Shown: piece by piece, positions 1 through 8,387 of the stretch
Layout of the letters: each line of letters opens with the position of its first letter
Numbering within the stretch: the stretch's first letter is position 1
Source of the DNA: Niveibacterium umoris
Lineage (GTDB): Bacteria > Pseudomonadota > Gammaproteobacteria > Burkholderiales > Rhodocyclaceae
Direction: 5' to 3'
Length of the DNA stretch: 64,000 nucleotides
Assembly: GCF_014197015.1 (NCBI RefSeq)
Contig: NZ_JACIET010000002.1
Coordinates: 434,001 to 498,000, forward strand
Made by a program: the position numbers and the translations under genes
The notes under the pieces: model-generated
The model's input: the letters and a program-made list of their open reading frames with translations, nothing else
Databases searched by the model: none
Told to the model about the DNA's origin: nothing

Positions 1-1095
1 CCAACTGCGCGGCACCAGCGATGGCACGCCATGGATCGGGCGCTCGTTGCGCAGCGACTTTTCGGCGTCGATGCGCTTGCCCTGCAGCATGATGTTCTTG
101 ATGTCGGCCTGCATCGCGGGGCCGGACGCGCTGGTGAGCGGCTTGCGCGAATACATCAGCGAGAAGAAGTTGAGAAAGTGGAAGAGCGCGCGCAACAGCC
201 GGAAGGGGAACAGCAGCGTGTCGAGCACGAAGTTGTCGGCACCGTAGCGCGGCACTTCGTAGGGGCGGCGGATGAAGAGCAGGTTGCCGTCCGGACTGAC
301 GCGCGGTTGCACGAAGTCGTATCGTGGATCTTCGAGCACAGGCGAAACGGTGCCCGATTCCATGTTGAGCATCTGGATCGTGGCGTTGCCCTGCGCGACC
401 ACATAACCGCGCTCATCGCGCGCCAGACCGGCGGACTGGAACAGCAGGCGCTGCGCGACGCCCGGTATCCATCCCGGTGAAGAATCGTAGGTATCGCCGG
501 CAGTGACTTCGCGCAGCGCACTGCCGTCGCGGTTGAGCAGCGCGATGTTCGCGGTGCCATCGCCCTGGACTGACGTCGCGGCGAGCAGTTGGGCGTCCGG
601 TGACAGGTTGAGGTCTTCAAGGTGCAGGCCTTGCTTGAGCAGCAGGCGCTGTTCGGATTTGGCGCCCGGCGGGCAGGCGAACAGGCCACCGACCGTTTCG
701 TCCTTGAGGAAGTACAGCAAGGCGCCGACACCCGCGTCGTAAGTGGCCGAGGTGAAGGCTGTCGGTGCGTCGGCAGACTCGAAGCTACGCATGCCGCCAT
801 TGGCCGACACACCGAAGCTGGTGTTCTGCTTCCAGCCGTGGCGCTGCTTGCTGCGTTCGCGGCGATCCTGCGCCTCGATCACATGGGCACTCTCAAGCTG
901 ACGCACGGTGTCACCCGGTGCGCGATAGAAGAGTTTGCCGTTGGAGACGAAGGCGATATCGAGACGGGCCGCTTCTTCGGCGAGTTCGGGGTTCGCGGCG
1001 GCCACCGCAGCAAACGGCGCCTGCGGCGACTGTCGCGCGCGAAAGATCAGGTAAGCCACCACGCCGACGACCAGCAATCCCAACAGTATGTGCAC
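1..1095 (-). CDS. membrane-anchored beta-propeller (TolB/WD40-like) protein, C-terminus outside the window
   Basis: The frame is open from a GTG at 1095 to the window edge, giving 365 visible residues. The GTG has a GGGAGA Shine-Dalgarno about seven bases upstream. Residues 2-18 form one hydrophobic anchor, followed by a soluble part with repeated propeller-like phrases such as LSPDAQLLAATS, YDSSPGW and VSPDGNLLFIRRP. These resemble the SPDG blades of TolB/WD40-like proteins that sit in the periplasm. No catalytic motif is visible and the end of the protein is missing. The function is unknown; the propeller assignment rests on the repeat phrases only. The next gene on this strand, the amylase, is separated by a terminator, so this is probably its own transcript. 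Confidence 0.6.
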   Translation of the reverse strand, partial: MHILLGLLVVGVVAYLIFRARQSPQAPFAAVAAANPELAEEAARLDIAFVSNGKLFYRAPGDTVRQLESAHVIEAQDRRERSKQRHGWKQNTSFGVSANGGMRSFESADAPTAFTSATYDAGVGALLYFLKDETVGGLFACPPGAKSEQRLLLKQGLHLEDLNLSPDAQLLAATSVQGDGTANIALLNRDGSALREVTAGDTYDSSPGWIPGVAQRLLFQSAGLARDERGYVVAQGNATIQMLNMESGTVSPVLEDPRYDFVQPRVSPDGNLLFIRRPYEVPRYGADNFVLDTLLFPFRLLRALFHFLNFFSLMYSRKPLTSASGPAMQADIKNIMLQGKRIDAEKSLRNERPIHGVPSLVPRSW

Positions 1096-1287
1096 CGCGC
1101 AATCTCCCGCCTGTCCGTTTGTCGTGGCCTCGTCGGCCGGGTGGACATGCTATGCGCTTGCGTCGCTCTTGGGTTGGCAGAGCTTGCGCTTGGCGCGTTC
1201 GGGATGGGCGGCGGCAAAATTCCCCCGGCATCCGGATTGGAAGATTCCGCGGGACTATTGCGCGCCGCGACGAAACGCCCGCAGAAA

Positions 1288-1316
1288 TGAAAACCGCCCG
1301 GTCAGGGCCGGGCGGT
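1288..1316 (-). terminator. intrinsic terminator of the amylase gene
   Basis: An 8-bp perfect GC stem (1294-1301 with 1308-1315) with a six-base loop is followed on the minus strand by TTTT (1293-1290). It lies about 50 bases after the amylase stop codon. Confidence 0.8.
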
Positions 1317-1362
1317 CTTATCTTTGCAGCACCGGCTCGTCGCCGGCAGGAAACAGTCTGCC

Positions 1363-3777
1363 TTACTGGAAGCTGCCCGCGTCCACTTCAGCATCGACGT
1401 TCGGCAGCGTGAGCGAACGGTTTGCGCCGTTCTCCCAGGTGACATTGCCGTTGCCGATCTTCTGGAACTTGTACTCGATACCGATGCCACCCTGCGGGAA
1501 CTTGATCACGCAGCTCCACTGCGGGTAAGCGGTCGGGGTGCACTGGCGGAAGGCGTCCGGCGACGTGCCCCAGTTGCCGATCTCCGGACGGTTGCCGACG
1601 ATGTAGACGTTCTCGCCCCACGCCGTTTCGGCAACGATCTTGAAGGTCATCGTGACCGAGGTATCCACCGCCGGCGTGACCGGCAGGTTCCAGTTGCCAC
1701 CGTTGTTGTTGTCCCAGTTGGTACCGTCGGTGACCACGAAGTTGATCGCAGTTGCGCTCGGCGGCGGGGTGATGGTGGCGGACCAGAAACCGTCGCCGCG
1801 CTTGGTCAGCACGGTATCGGTCACGTTGTTCCAGCCGCTGTTGCCCCAGCGCATCGTCAGCGCATTGCTGTTGGCGAGCGTACCGATGTAATAGATCGTG
1901 ACCGGCTGACCACCGGTGATCGACGACGGCGTGTAGTCGACCGGGGCGACGCTCGGGCAGAAGGCTTCGACGCACTCGTTGCCGCCGGTGGCGACCTTCC
2001 ACAGCGTGGCGACCTTGCCGACCTGCACGGTGACGAACTTGGCCGTGTGATCGGTGGCCGGCGCGCTGGTGCGGATGCGGAAGACCTGACCCGGGTTGAC
2101 CGTGGCGGTCGGCGCGAAGGCGCTGTTGCCGACACTGACTTCACCGCCCACCGCCGAGACCAGGACCGGCGCGAAGTCGAAGGAACGCACCGCTTTCGAG
2201 GTGACGACCTGGCTGCGAGCGACGTTGAGGCTGTCGGGAATGCGGCTCGGCAGCGCACGGATCAGCGGCTGAACCACTGCGCCGAAGTGCAGCGCAACAG
2301 CGGCGTTGGCCGGGATGCTCAGCGTGGCCTGGCCGCCGACCACCTTGACCTGGGCCGCGGCCGGGCAGAATCCGGTTTCAGGCTGGTCGCTGGTCAGCAC
2401 GTTGCAATAGGTCGCATCGGGCAGGCCGGTGGCGAAGGTCTTGGCCCACACATCGGTCGTGTTGTTGATGGCAACGAAACCCTTGTTGCCGCGCACGAAC
2501 GAGATGCGGTTCTCACCGTCAGCAGCCCAGCGGCGCAGCGGCGAGGCGGCGGTAAAGTTGCGGAAGCCGACCATGTTCGCCACGCGCTTGTCGCGATGCA
2601 CGCAGTCCCACTTGCCCGCGGCCGTCGGGTCGCTGCTGCAGTTCGACGGCGTCAGCTCGAAGCCCTTGTACGGCTGACCGACCGGGCCCATGTCGTGGCT
2701 GTTGAAGTAGTAACCCGACATGACCTGCGGATAGCCGTAGGGGTAGCCGAGCATGAACACGTTGGCGAGGTAGAGCTTGTCGCCGCTAAAGGTGTTCATC
2801 GAATCGCACTGGGCGCCCGGCGCGTATTTGTCGCAGTACTTGCGTTCGGTGTCGTGGTTGTTCACGAACACGGTGGCCTTGTTGCTGGGGAACATGCCCC
2901 AGTTGGCAAAGGCTTCCGGCATGCGCGACAGGTTGAAGCCATACATGTTCATGAACATGTTTTTCATGGCGTAGACGTAGCTGAACTCGTTGACCGTACC
3001 GATCTCCGGGTACTTGTTGATGTCGCCCGAGTTGTACAGCGAACCGTCCTTGATCACCTCCTGGGTCAGGAAGTAGGCACCGGGAACCTTGGCCTTGATG
3101 GCCGCGAGCTCTTCCGGCTTGATGTGCTTGGCCGCGTCGATGCGGAAGCCCTTGACGCCCAGCGAGAGCAGATCCTTCAGGTAGGCGGCGATGCGGTCCT
3201 GCACCGCGGGGTTGCCGGTATCCAGATCGGGCAGGCCCGGCAGGTCGCACTGGGTCACGTTGCTGCGGTTGTTGTCGTAGTCGCTCGAAGCGATGGAGCA
3301 CGACGGGGTGTGGAAGCTGCTGCGGTCGTACGGAACGGCCGGGTAGATGTAGTTGCCGTAGGTCGAACCTGCGGTGCCGACGCCCGTGGTGCCGCCCGCC
3401 ATGTGATTGATGACCGCGTCCACATACACATCGACGCCCGCGGCCTTACAGATCTGCACCATCGCGAAGAATTCGCGACGATTGCCACTGCGCGAATCGA
3501 GCTTGTAGCTGACCGGCTGGTAACGCACCCACCATTCGGAACCCTTCAGGTGTTCCTGCGGCGGCGACACCTGCACTGCCGCGTAGCCTTTCGGGCCCAG
3601 CTCGGTAACGCACTCGCGCGCGACCGATGACCAGCTCCATTCAAACAGATTGACATAGGCGGTGCGGGGCACGCCCGGTTTCCAGTCGGCAGCGGAGGCC
3701 AGCGGAGCCAGCATCAGCCCCGCGCCCATCAGGGCGAAGGAGGCCGCCAAACGGCGACCGATTATCTTGACAGTCAT
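1363..3777 (-). CDS. secreted GH13 alpha-amylase with C-terminal starch-binding modules
   Basis: Endo-acting alpha-amylase expected to cleave alpha-1,4 bonds of starch outside the cell. From the ATG at 3777 (804 aa; an ATG at 3789 is also possible) there is a signal peptide ending near APLASA. All four GH13 signatures follow: DAVINHM at 120-126, GFRIDAAKH at 210-218 (nucleophile D214), TQEV with acid/base E240, and FVNNHDT at 304-310 (D309). The catalytic core ends near residue 480. A beta-rich linker domain follows, then a CBM25-like module (about 625-707; aromatic residues plus TNWDNNNGG) and a CBM20 (708-804; ENVYIVGNRPEIGNW). Its own terminator follows. The module pair matches that of the large amylase at 55443, although the catalytic domains belong to different families. 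Confidence 0.93.
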   Translation of the reverse strand: MTVKIIGRRLAASFALMGAGLMLAPLASAADWKPGVPRTAYVNLFEWSWSSVARECVTELGPKGYAAVQVSPPQEHLKGSEWWVRYQPVSYKLDSRSGNRREFFAMVQICKAAGVDVYVDAVINHMAGGTTGVGTAGSTYGNYIYPAVPYDRSSFHTPSCSIASSDYDNNRSNVTQCDLPGLPDLDTGNPAVQDRIAAYLKDLLSLGVKGFRIDAAKHIKPEELAAIKAKVPGAYFLTQEVIKDGSLYNSGDINKYPEIGTVNEFSYVYAMKNMFMNMYGFNLSRMPEAFANWGMFPSNKATVFVNNHDTERKYCDKYAPGAQCDSMNTFSGDKLYLANVFMLGYPYGYPQVMSGYYFNSHDMGPVGQPYKGFELTPSNCSSDPTAAGKWDCVHRDKRVANMVGFRNFTAASPLRRWAADGENRISFVRGNKGFVAINNTTDVWAKTFATGLPDATYCNVLTSDQPETGFCPAAAQVKVVGGQATLSIPANAAVALHFGAVVQPLIRALPSRIPDSLNVARSQVVTSKAVRSFDFAPVLVSAVGGEVSVGNSAFAPTATVNPGQVFRIRTSAPATDHTAKFVTVQVGKVATLWKVATGGNECVEAFCPSVAPVDYTPSSITGGQPVTIYYIGTLANSNALTMRWGNSGWNNVTDTVLTKRGDGFWSATITPPPSATAINFVVTDGTNWDNNNGGNWNLPVTPAVDTSVTMTFKIVAETAWGENVYIVGNRPEIGNWGTSPDAFRQCTPTAYPQWSCVIKFPQGGIGIEYKFQKIGNGNVTWENGANRSLTLPNVDAEVDAGSFQ

Positions 3778-4024
3778 AGCGTCGTCCATGGACAACCCGA
3801 CGCGACGGGAAGCGGGGGGTCGCGCGCGGGGGATGTGGAGTGGAGGGTGCATGCGCAGCAGCGAGCATGCGCGTGGCATTCTCGGCGCGCCATCGTTGGC
3901 GGATTTGTCGGATTTTGCTGTTTTCGCCCGCGCTGCTCAGGCTGCAATCGCGCGCGCGCGACGAAACTCTCGCGCAAGCCCTGCAGCGCAACGCCACCGG
4001 CCCGCGAGTAGGTACAAACCCTGA

Positions 4025-4834
4025 TCAGTACTGTGTGGACAGCGAAAAGATCGTGAAGCGGCGATCGCTTCCGGGGTTGAAGAAGTTGAGACCGAGCGTC
4101 GCGCCGCGCTTGAGGGTCCACTGCAGCAAAGCCCCGCGCTGCACATCCCGCTCCAGGTGGAGCAGACGGGTGCGTTGCGTCACCATCGCGATGCGCAGCG
4201 GCGCGATCGGCCGCCAGCCGATTTCATTCCACGCGCTGAAGTAATGGAGGCGGGAAGAGCGATGGTCGATGTAGTACTCCGACTCGGTGTAGAAGTCGAA
4301 GTCCTTCCAGGCAAGGCTCGCCTCGAGGCCCGGCGCGACGCCCTGGTAGTCGCCGAAGACGACGCCAAAGATGGGCGTCACCGACCAGCTGAGCGCGTCA
4401 CCGCCGGAAAAGCTCGCCCCGGCGAATACCGACCCGGTGTGCTGCGCCTCATAGTTGTAGCGCGCCTCCAGGTGCAAGCGACCGCGGTCGAAGGCGACCA
4501 CCGGTGTCAGGAAGTCAGGCTCCTGCGGCATCGCGTAGTAGGAAAGCGAGAGCGACAGCCCGCGTTCAGGCGTTTCGGCGTCCTCTTCGCCCGACGACAC
4601 CTTGTCGGCGCCTTCGGTACGCGCACTGTCTGCGGGCGGCACCGCTGGCTTTTCGCCAGCCGTGACACCCGCGGCAGGCGGCGTCAGTGCCGGCGCCGCC
4701 GGCATCTCATCGGAGACGTCCTCTTCCTCGTCCTCGTCGTCGTCTTCCTCAGGCTGCGGCTTGGCGGCCCATACCGCGGCACTGTGCGAAAGCAGGATCC
4801 ACAACGCGGCCACCGCCACGAGTCTGAATGTCAT
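4025..4834 (-). CDS. predicted outer-membrane beta-barrel protein with acidic linker
   Basis: A 269-residue protein with a signal peptide (cleavage near AVWA). A very acidic run (about residues 28-42, almost all Asp/Glu) and a Pro/Ala-rich linker to about 90 come next. The C-terminal part alternates hydrophobic and polar residues and is rich in Tyr/Trp (LHLEARYNYEAQ, FYTESEYYIDHRSS). It ends in ...FSLSTQY, so the last residue is aromatic as expected for a BAM-assembled barrel. No family was recognised. It is downstream of the FKBP gene on the same strand, with a 116-base gap. The barrel reading is an inference from strand periodicity and the terminal Tyr. Confidence 0.6.
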   Translation of the reverse strand: MTFRLVAVAALWILLSHSAAVWAAKPQPEEDDDEDEEEDVSDEMPAAPALTPPAAGVTAGEKPAVPPADSARTEGADKVSSGEEDAETPERGLSLSLSYYAMPQEPDFLTPVVAFDRGRLHLEARYNYEAQHTGSVFAGASFSGGDALSWSVTPIFGVVFGDYQGVAPGLEASLAWKDFDFYTESEYYIDHRSSRLHYFSAWNEIGWRPIAPLRIAMVTQRTRLLHLERDVQRGALLQWTLKRGATLGLNFFNPGSDRRFTIFSLSTQY

Positions 4835-4950
4835 GGTGAGTTCTCAGGACGGGCTACAAGGCACCCGCCGCCACGCTACCCCGGCGCCGGCCGCCGCGAT
4901 ACCTCGCGGCGTCAACAACCTGGCATCGGCAGGTGCCGGCAAATCGTTGC

Positions 4951-5430
4951 TCAGTGGTGGTGCCCGTGTTCGCCATGCACATGCTGGTGTTCGATCTCTT
5001 CGGCGGTGGCGGCGCGCACTTCGACCACTTTCATACTGATGCGCAGCGGCTTGCCGGCGAGCGGGTGGTTGCCGTCGAGCATCACCGTGGGGCCCTTGAT
5101 CTTGGTGACGAAGAAGTAGCGCATCTCGCCGTCGGCACCCATGCGCTGCAGCTGGCCGCCGACCTTCACGCCGGGCGGGAATTCGCTCTTGGGCATGGTG
5201 GTGACAAGCGACTCGTCGCGTTCGCCGAAAGCCTCTTCGGCGCTCAGATCGACCGTCGCGGCGAAGCCCGCCTCCTGCCCTTCGAGCACCGCTTCAAGCT
5301 TCTCGAAGATGTTCTCGTAACCGCCGTGCAGGTAAGACATCGGCGTCTTGCCGTCGTCGTAGACGAACACGCCCTTTGGGTCGGTGACCTTCAGGCGCAG
5401 GGTGACGGCGGTGTTCTTTTCGATTTTCAT
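4951..5430 (-). CDS. FKBP-type peptidyl-prolyl cis-trans isomerase, SlyD-like
   Basis: A 159-residue cytoplasmic folding catalyst and chaperone of the SlyD/FKBP family. The ATG at 5430 starts the conserved MKIEKNTAV strand; upstream in-frame codons are not conserved-looking. Seen: the FKBP core motifs TPMSYLHGGY, FEKLEAVLEGQEAG and LDGNHPLAGK, the last typical of the IF insert boundary in SlyD. The His-rich tail HQHVHGEHGHHH resembles the metal-binding tail of SlyD, which in other bacteria delivers nickel to hydrogenases. No hydrogenase genes are in the window, so the metal role here is an inference. Confidence 0.9.
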   Translation of the reverse strand: MKIEKNTAVTLRLKVTDPKGVFVYDDGKTPMSYLHGGYENIFEKLEAVLEGQEAGFAATVDLSAEEAFGERDESLVTTMPKSEFPPGVKVGGQLQRMGADGEMRYFFVTKIKGPTVMLDGNHPLAGKPLRISMKVVEVRAATAEEIEHQHVHGEHGHHH

Positions 5431-5769
5431 GGCGCAAGCCCGTCCGGACAAAGTGAATAGCCTGCCATTTTCGCTTGTTGCGCGGACAAGGCAAATCCCG
5501 GAGCGTCGGGGCCGATCGGCGATCACTGCGTTCAGCCGTGGGGCGGGTCACGACCTCAGGTGACCGAGCGCGAATGGCGATGTGACGCGAAACGTCATGC
5601 TGCCCGGCAAGGGGATTCTGCCTTCACGGCTGCGGCGTGCCGGTCGGCAAGACCGCATGCGCCTCTCCGCAAACCGCACCCCTGCGCCTGGCGCGGCAAT
5701 CCATCTGGCATAACAGCTGCTAGCGCTGGAAAAGCTCCCCGGCTGACCACGCTTTCAGGAAACCGCCCC
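5431..5769. other. 339-base intergenic region between divergent genes
   Basis: It lies between the starts of the FKBP gene and the DUF3568 lipoprotein gene and must hold both promoters. The only clear structure is a short perfect dyad, TGACG-CGAAA-CGTCA, at 5583-5597. I see no small gene or terminator. Confidence 0.4.
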
Positions 5770-6345
5770 ATGCAAACGTTGCACACCCAAACCGCACATT
5801 GCCTCTACGCCCTGACCCGCATGCTGGCGACCTTCGGCGCCGCGATCCTCGCGCTCGCACTGCTCAACGGATGTGCTGCGCTTGCGGTGAGCCTCGCCGG
5901 GGCGGGCGCCGGTGCCGGGCTCTCTCACCAGCTCAACGGTACCGCCAGCCGCACGTTCACCGAGCCGTTCAGCAAGGTCGACGCGGCGACCCGGATTGCA
6001 TCGAAGCGGATGTACCTGGAAGTGGATGAAGTCGCCAGCACCGGTAGCGGCCAGGTGACGCGTGCGCGGGTCAGCAATCTGAACGTGTCGGTCGAACTCG
6101 AACCGCTCTCGCCCACCCTCACCCGCGTCAATGTCGTCGCGCGCAAGGACCTGTTGCGGGTGGATGGCGCCACGGCCCAGGAAATCGTGGCGCAGATCGA
6201 GCGCTCGCTCGCGGTGGTCGATCTGGCGGAAGCCGCCGACGCTGCGGCCCGGGCGGGCAAGATCGACAACGCGAAATTCATTCGCGACGAACCCGTCAGC
6301 ACACGCAAGAACGGCACTTCGAACAAGAAGAAGACCTCGATCTGA
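5770..6345 (+). CDS. DUF3568-type lipoprotein
   Basis: A 191-residue protein starting at ATG 5770 behind AGGAAA. It has a lipoprotein signal with lipobox LLNGC; a shorter start at the Met at 5821 would also give a normal lipoprotein signal. The Ala/Gly-rich segment after the lipobox and the phrase RTFTEPFSKVDAATRIA match small DUF3568 lipoproteins of betaproteobacteria, whose function is unknown. The C-terminus is Lys-rich (KKKTSI). The hydrophobic Gly-Ala stretch after the Cys may insert in the membrane. It appears to be a single-gene unit, convergent with the next gene. Confidence 0.7.
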   Translation: MQTLHTQTAHCLYALTRMLATFGAAILALALLNGCAALAVSLAGAGAGAGLSHQLNGTASRTFTEPFSKVDAATRIASKRMYLEVDEVASTGSGQVTRARVSNLNVSVELEPLSPTLTRVNVVARKDLLRVDGATAQEIVAQIERSLAVVDLAEAADAAARAGKIDNAKFIRDEPVSTRKNGTSNKKKTSI

Positions 6346-6366
6346 TCGCAACGCCGCACAGGTGTG

Positions 6367-7053
6367 TCAGGGTACCGACGGCTGCAGCCGCGCCGCGCCA
6401 CGGTGGTGGCTGAGCAAGCGGCCCAGGCCGGCCGCGAGCAACACGGCGAGCGCAGCAAGGCCGGCACGCATCCAGGCCTCGCGTTCGACCACCGCCTCCC
6501 CGGCGCGCAGCGCCTTCAAGCGGGCGCGTTCGTCGTCAACTGCGTGTGCAGTGGCCTGCGTTAGCGCCATCAAGGCGCCGCGGGTTTCGGACCAGAACTG
6601 CGCCAGCGCCCCCTTGGCGCCGTTGAGCTCGATCTCTTCCACCGACGCCGTGTACAGCTCGCCGTAGCGGGCACGCAAATCCTGCAGTGCACTCAGGTGC
6701 GCGCGCTCCTGCGGCGATGCCGACAGTGCAGCCAGATCCGCCAGCGCCTTGTCGGCCTGCGCGTTCTCCTCATCGATACGGGCATAGATCGGCACGCGCT
6801 GCTCGCGCTCCGGTGTCACCAGCAGCTGCACCAGCTGTTCGGTGGCGAGCTGCACATGCCCCTGCAAGGCATCGACAGCCGCGATGCGGCGCACCTGCGT
6901 GTCCGCGGGCGTGCCTTGTTCGCCGTCGCGGTCCGATGCGCGCGTCGCCAACGCGGCGACCACCATCAGCCCACCGATCAGCAGCGCTGCCATGACCCGC
7001 TTGCCGCCCTGCCGCCCATCCATTGCTGTTCCCACGTTTCGCCCCTTTTTCAT
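6367..7053 (-). CDS. orphan four-helix-bundle (4HB_MCP-like) sensor without signalling domain
   Basis: A 228-residue protein starting at ATG 7053, with GGGAGG upstream. The first membrane helix is at about 19-40. A long all-alpha periplasmic region follows (about 41-188, rich in Leu/Ala/Glu; IDEENAQADKALADLAAL is typical of chemoreceptor four-helix-bundle domains). A second membrane helix is at about 192-212. Only about 16 residues follow the second helix, so the HAMP and methyl-accepting or kinase part of normal receptors is absent. The stop codon is clean and not obviously a frameshift. No output partner is adjacent. It could act as a membrane sensor subunit or be a decayed receptor. Confidence 0.65.
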   Translation of the reverse strand: MKKGRNVGTAMDGRQGGKRVMAALLIGGLMVVAALATRASDRDGEQGTPADTQVRRIAAVDALQGHVQLATEQLVQLLVTPEREQRVPIYARIDEENAQADKALADLAALSASPQERAHLSALQDLRARYGELYTASVEEIELNGAKGALAQFWSETRGALMALTQATAHAVDDERARLKALRAGEAVVEREAWMRAGLAALAVLLAAGLGRLLSHHRGAARLQPSVP

Positions 7054-7220
7054 CGGCTATGCCTCCCTGCAGTGGGAGACCGTGCGGCGTGGCAATTCCT
7101 TACAGCATCGTCACGCGACACTCCATACACTTACGCATCCGCTAGAGTGGCCGTTGGACGGCACGCGCCGCCCGCACAACGGGACTCACTGGCACCTACC
7201 CCAGATACACGAGCCGCTGC

Positions 7221-7913
7221 ATGCCACGCCTGACCCACATCCACCGCGCGCTCGAACCGCGCATCCTGGCGGCACTCGGCATCGTGGCCGCGGTGCTGGC
7301 GCTGTTCATTGCCCTCGCCGATGAGGTCGCCAGCGGTGGCACCCATGCAACCGACACGGCGATCCTGATGGCGCTGCGCGCCCCGCAAGACCCTTCGCAA
7401 ACACTCGGCCCAGCCTGGGTCGCTGAGGCGGTGCGCGATGTCAGCGCGCTCGGCAGCCCGACGGTGCTCGGGATGCTGGTCGCCGCCTGCGTGGTCTTCC
7501 TGTTGCTTCGGCGCGACCTGCGCACCGCCGCCTTCGTGGCCGCCGCGACCGTCAGTGGTGCGGTGGCATCGCTGCTGCTCAAGTCCGCCTTTGCGCGGCC
7601 TCGGCCGGATCTGGTGCCGCACGCCACGACGGTCTTTACCGCCAGCTTCCCGAGTGGCCACGCCATGCTCTCGGCCGTGGTGTATCTGACCCTCGGCGCC
7701 CTGCTGGCCCGCATCACATACGGCTGGTGGCAGAAGCGCTACCTGATGGTGCTGGCGGTGAGCCTCACCGCGATGATCGGCGCGAGCCGCGTCTATCTCG
7801 GCGTGCATTGGCCATCCGACGTGCTCGCCGGCTGGGCACTGGGCGCCGCCTGGGCTCTGGCCTGCTGGATCTTTGCGCAGCTGACCGGTCACGAGAGGGG
7901 ACGCAAGACATGA
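7221..7913 (+). CDS. PAP2-family membrane phosphatase
   Basis: A 230-residue protein with five to six hydrophobic helices and the complete PAP2/acid phosphatase signature: KSAFARPRPD (motif 1), PSGH (motif 2) and SRVYLGVHWPSDV (motif 3, catalytic His). Such enzymes dephosphorylate lipids such as undecaprenyl diphosphate or phosphatidic acid at the membrane. Its stop overlaps the start of the diacylglycerol kinase gene (ATGA). The pair would therefore be translated together and form a phosphatidate/diacylglycerol interconversion unit. Exact substrate cannot be read from the sequence. Confidence 0.92.
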   Translation: MPRLTHIHRALEPRILAALGIVAAVLALFIALADEVASGGTHATDTAILMALRAPQDPSQTLGPAWVAEAVRDVSALGSPTVLGMLVAACVVFLLLRRDLRTAAFVAAATVSGAVASLLLKSAFARPRPDLVPHATTVFTASFPSGHAMLSAVVYLTLGALLARITYGWWQKRYLMVLAVSLTAMIGASRVYLGVHWPSDVLAGWALGAAWALACWIFAQLTGHERGRKT

Positions 7914-8254
7914 AAGGCCAGACATTCCTGCGCCGGCTCGGCTTTGCGGTGGATGGCCTCAAAGCCGCCTTCCGGCGCGAGCACAGCTTCCGCCAGCACT
8001 TGCTCGCCACCGGAGCGGTGCTGGGTGTGCTGCTGGTCACCCGGCCGGCGCCAGTGTGGTGGGCGATCGGCGCGATCACCGTCGGCCTGGTGCTGATGGC
8101 CGAACTTTTCAATTCGGCGCTCGAAGCGCTGATCGACCACCTGCACCCCGAACGCCACCCGGAGATCCGTGTCGTCAAGGACATCGCGGCCGGCGCGGTG
8201 CTGGTGACCAGCCTGATCGCGCTGGCGGTCGCCGTGGCCTTTGTGTTCCGCTGA
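7910..8254 (+). CDS. dgkA: diacylglycerol kinase
   Basis: A 114-residue integral membrane kinase phosphorylating diacylglycerol (or undecaprenol) to recycle lipid head-group by-products. Seen: three hydrophobic segments and the DgkA signature MAELFNSALEALIDHL (about residues 63-78), with the conserved Glu and Asn. The later RVVKDIAAGAVL motif is also present. Length is normal for the family. Translation is coupled to the PAP2 gene by a 4-base overlap. Confidence 0.95.
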   Translation: MKGQTFLRRLGFAVDGLKAAFRREHSFRQHLLATGAVLGVLLVTRPAPVWWAIGAITVGLVLMAELFNSALEALIDHLHPERHPEIRVVKDIAAGAVLVTSLIALAVAVAFVFR

Positions 8255-8387
8255 GGGTTGACCGGGACCCTATCTTCCCGGGTCACCGCTCTGTCACAAT
8301 GCGCCCGCCTCGCGATGGCGCAACCCACCCGGTTGCACCCCGTCGCGACTGCAAGACTGCCAATCAACCCACAGGCGCACACATTTC

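Noticed and set aside
1324-3630. A plus-strand frame of about 770 codons opposite the GH13 amylase
   Set aside because: The opposite strand carries all four GH13 signatures and a terminator; the plus frame is an antisense shadow.
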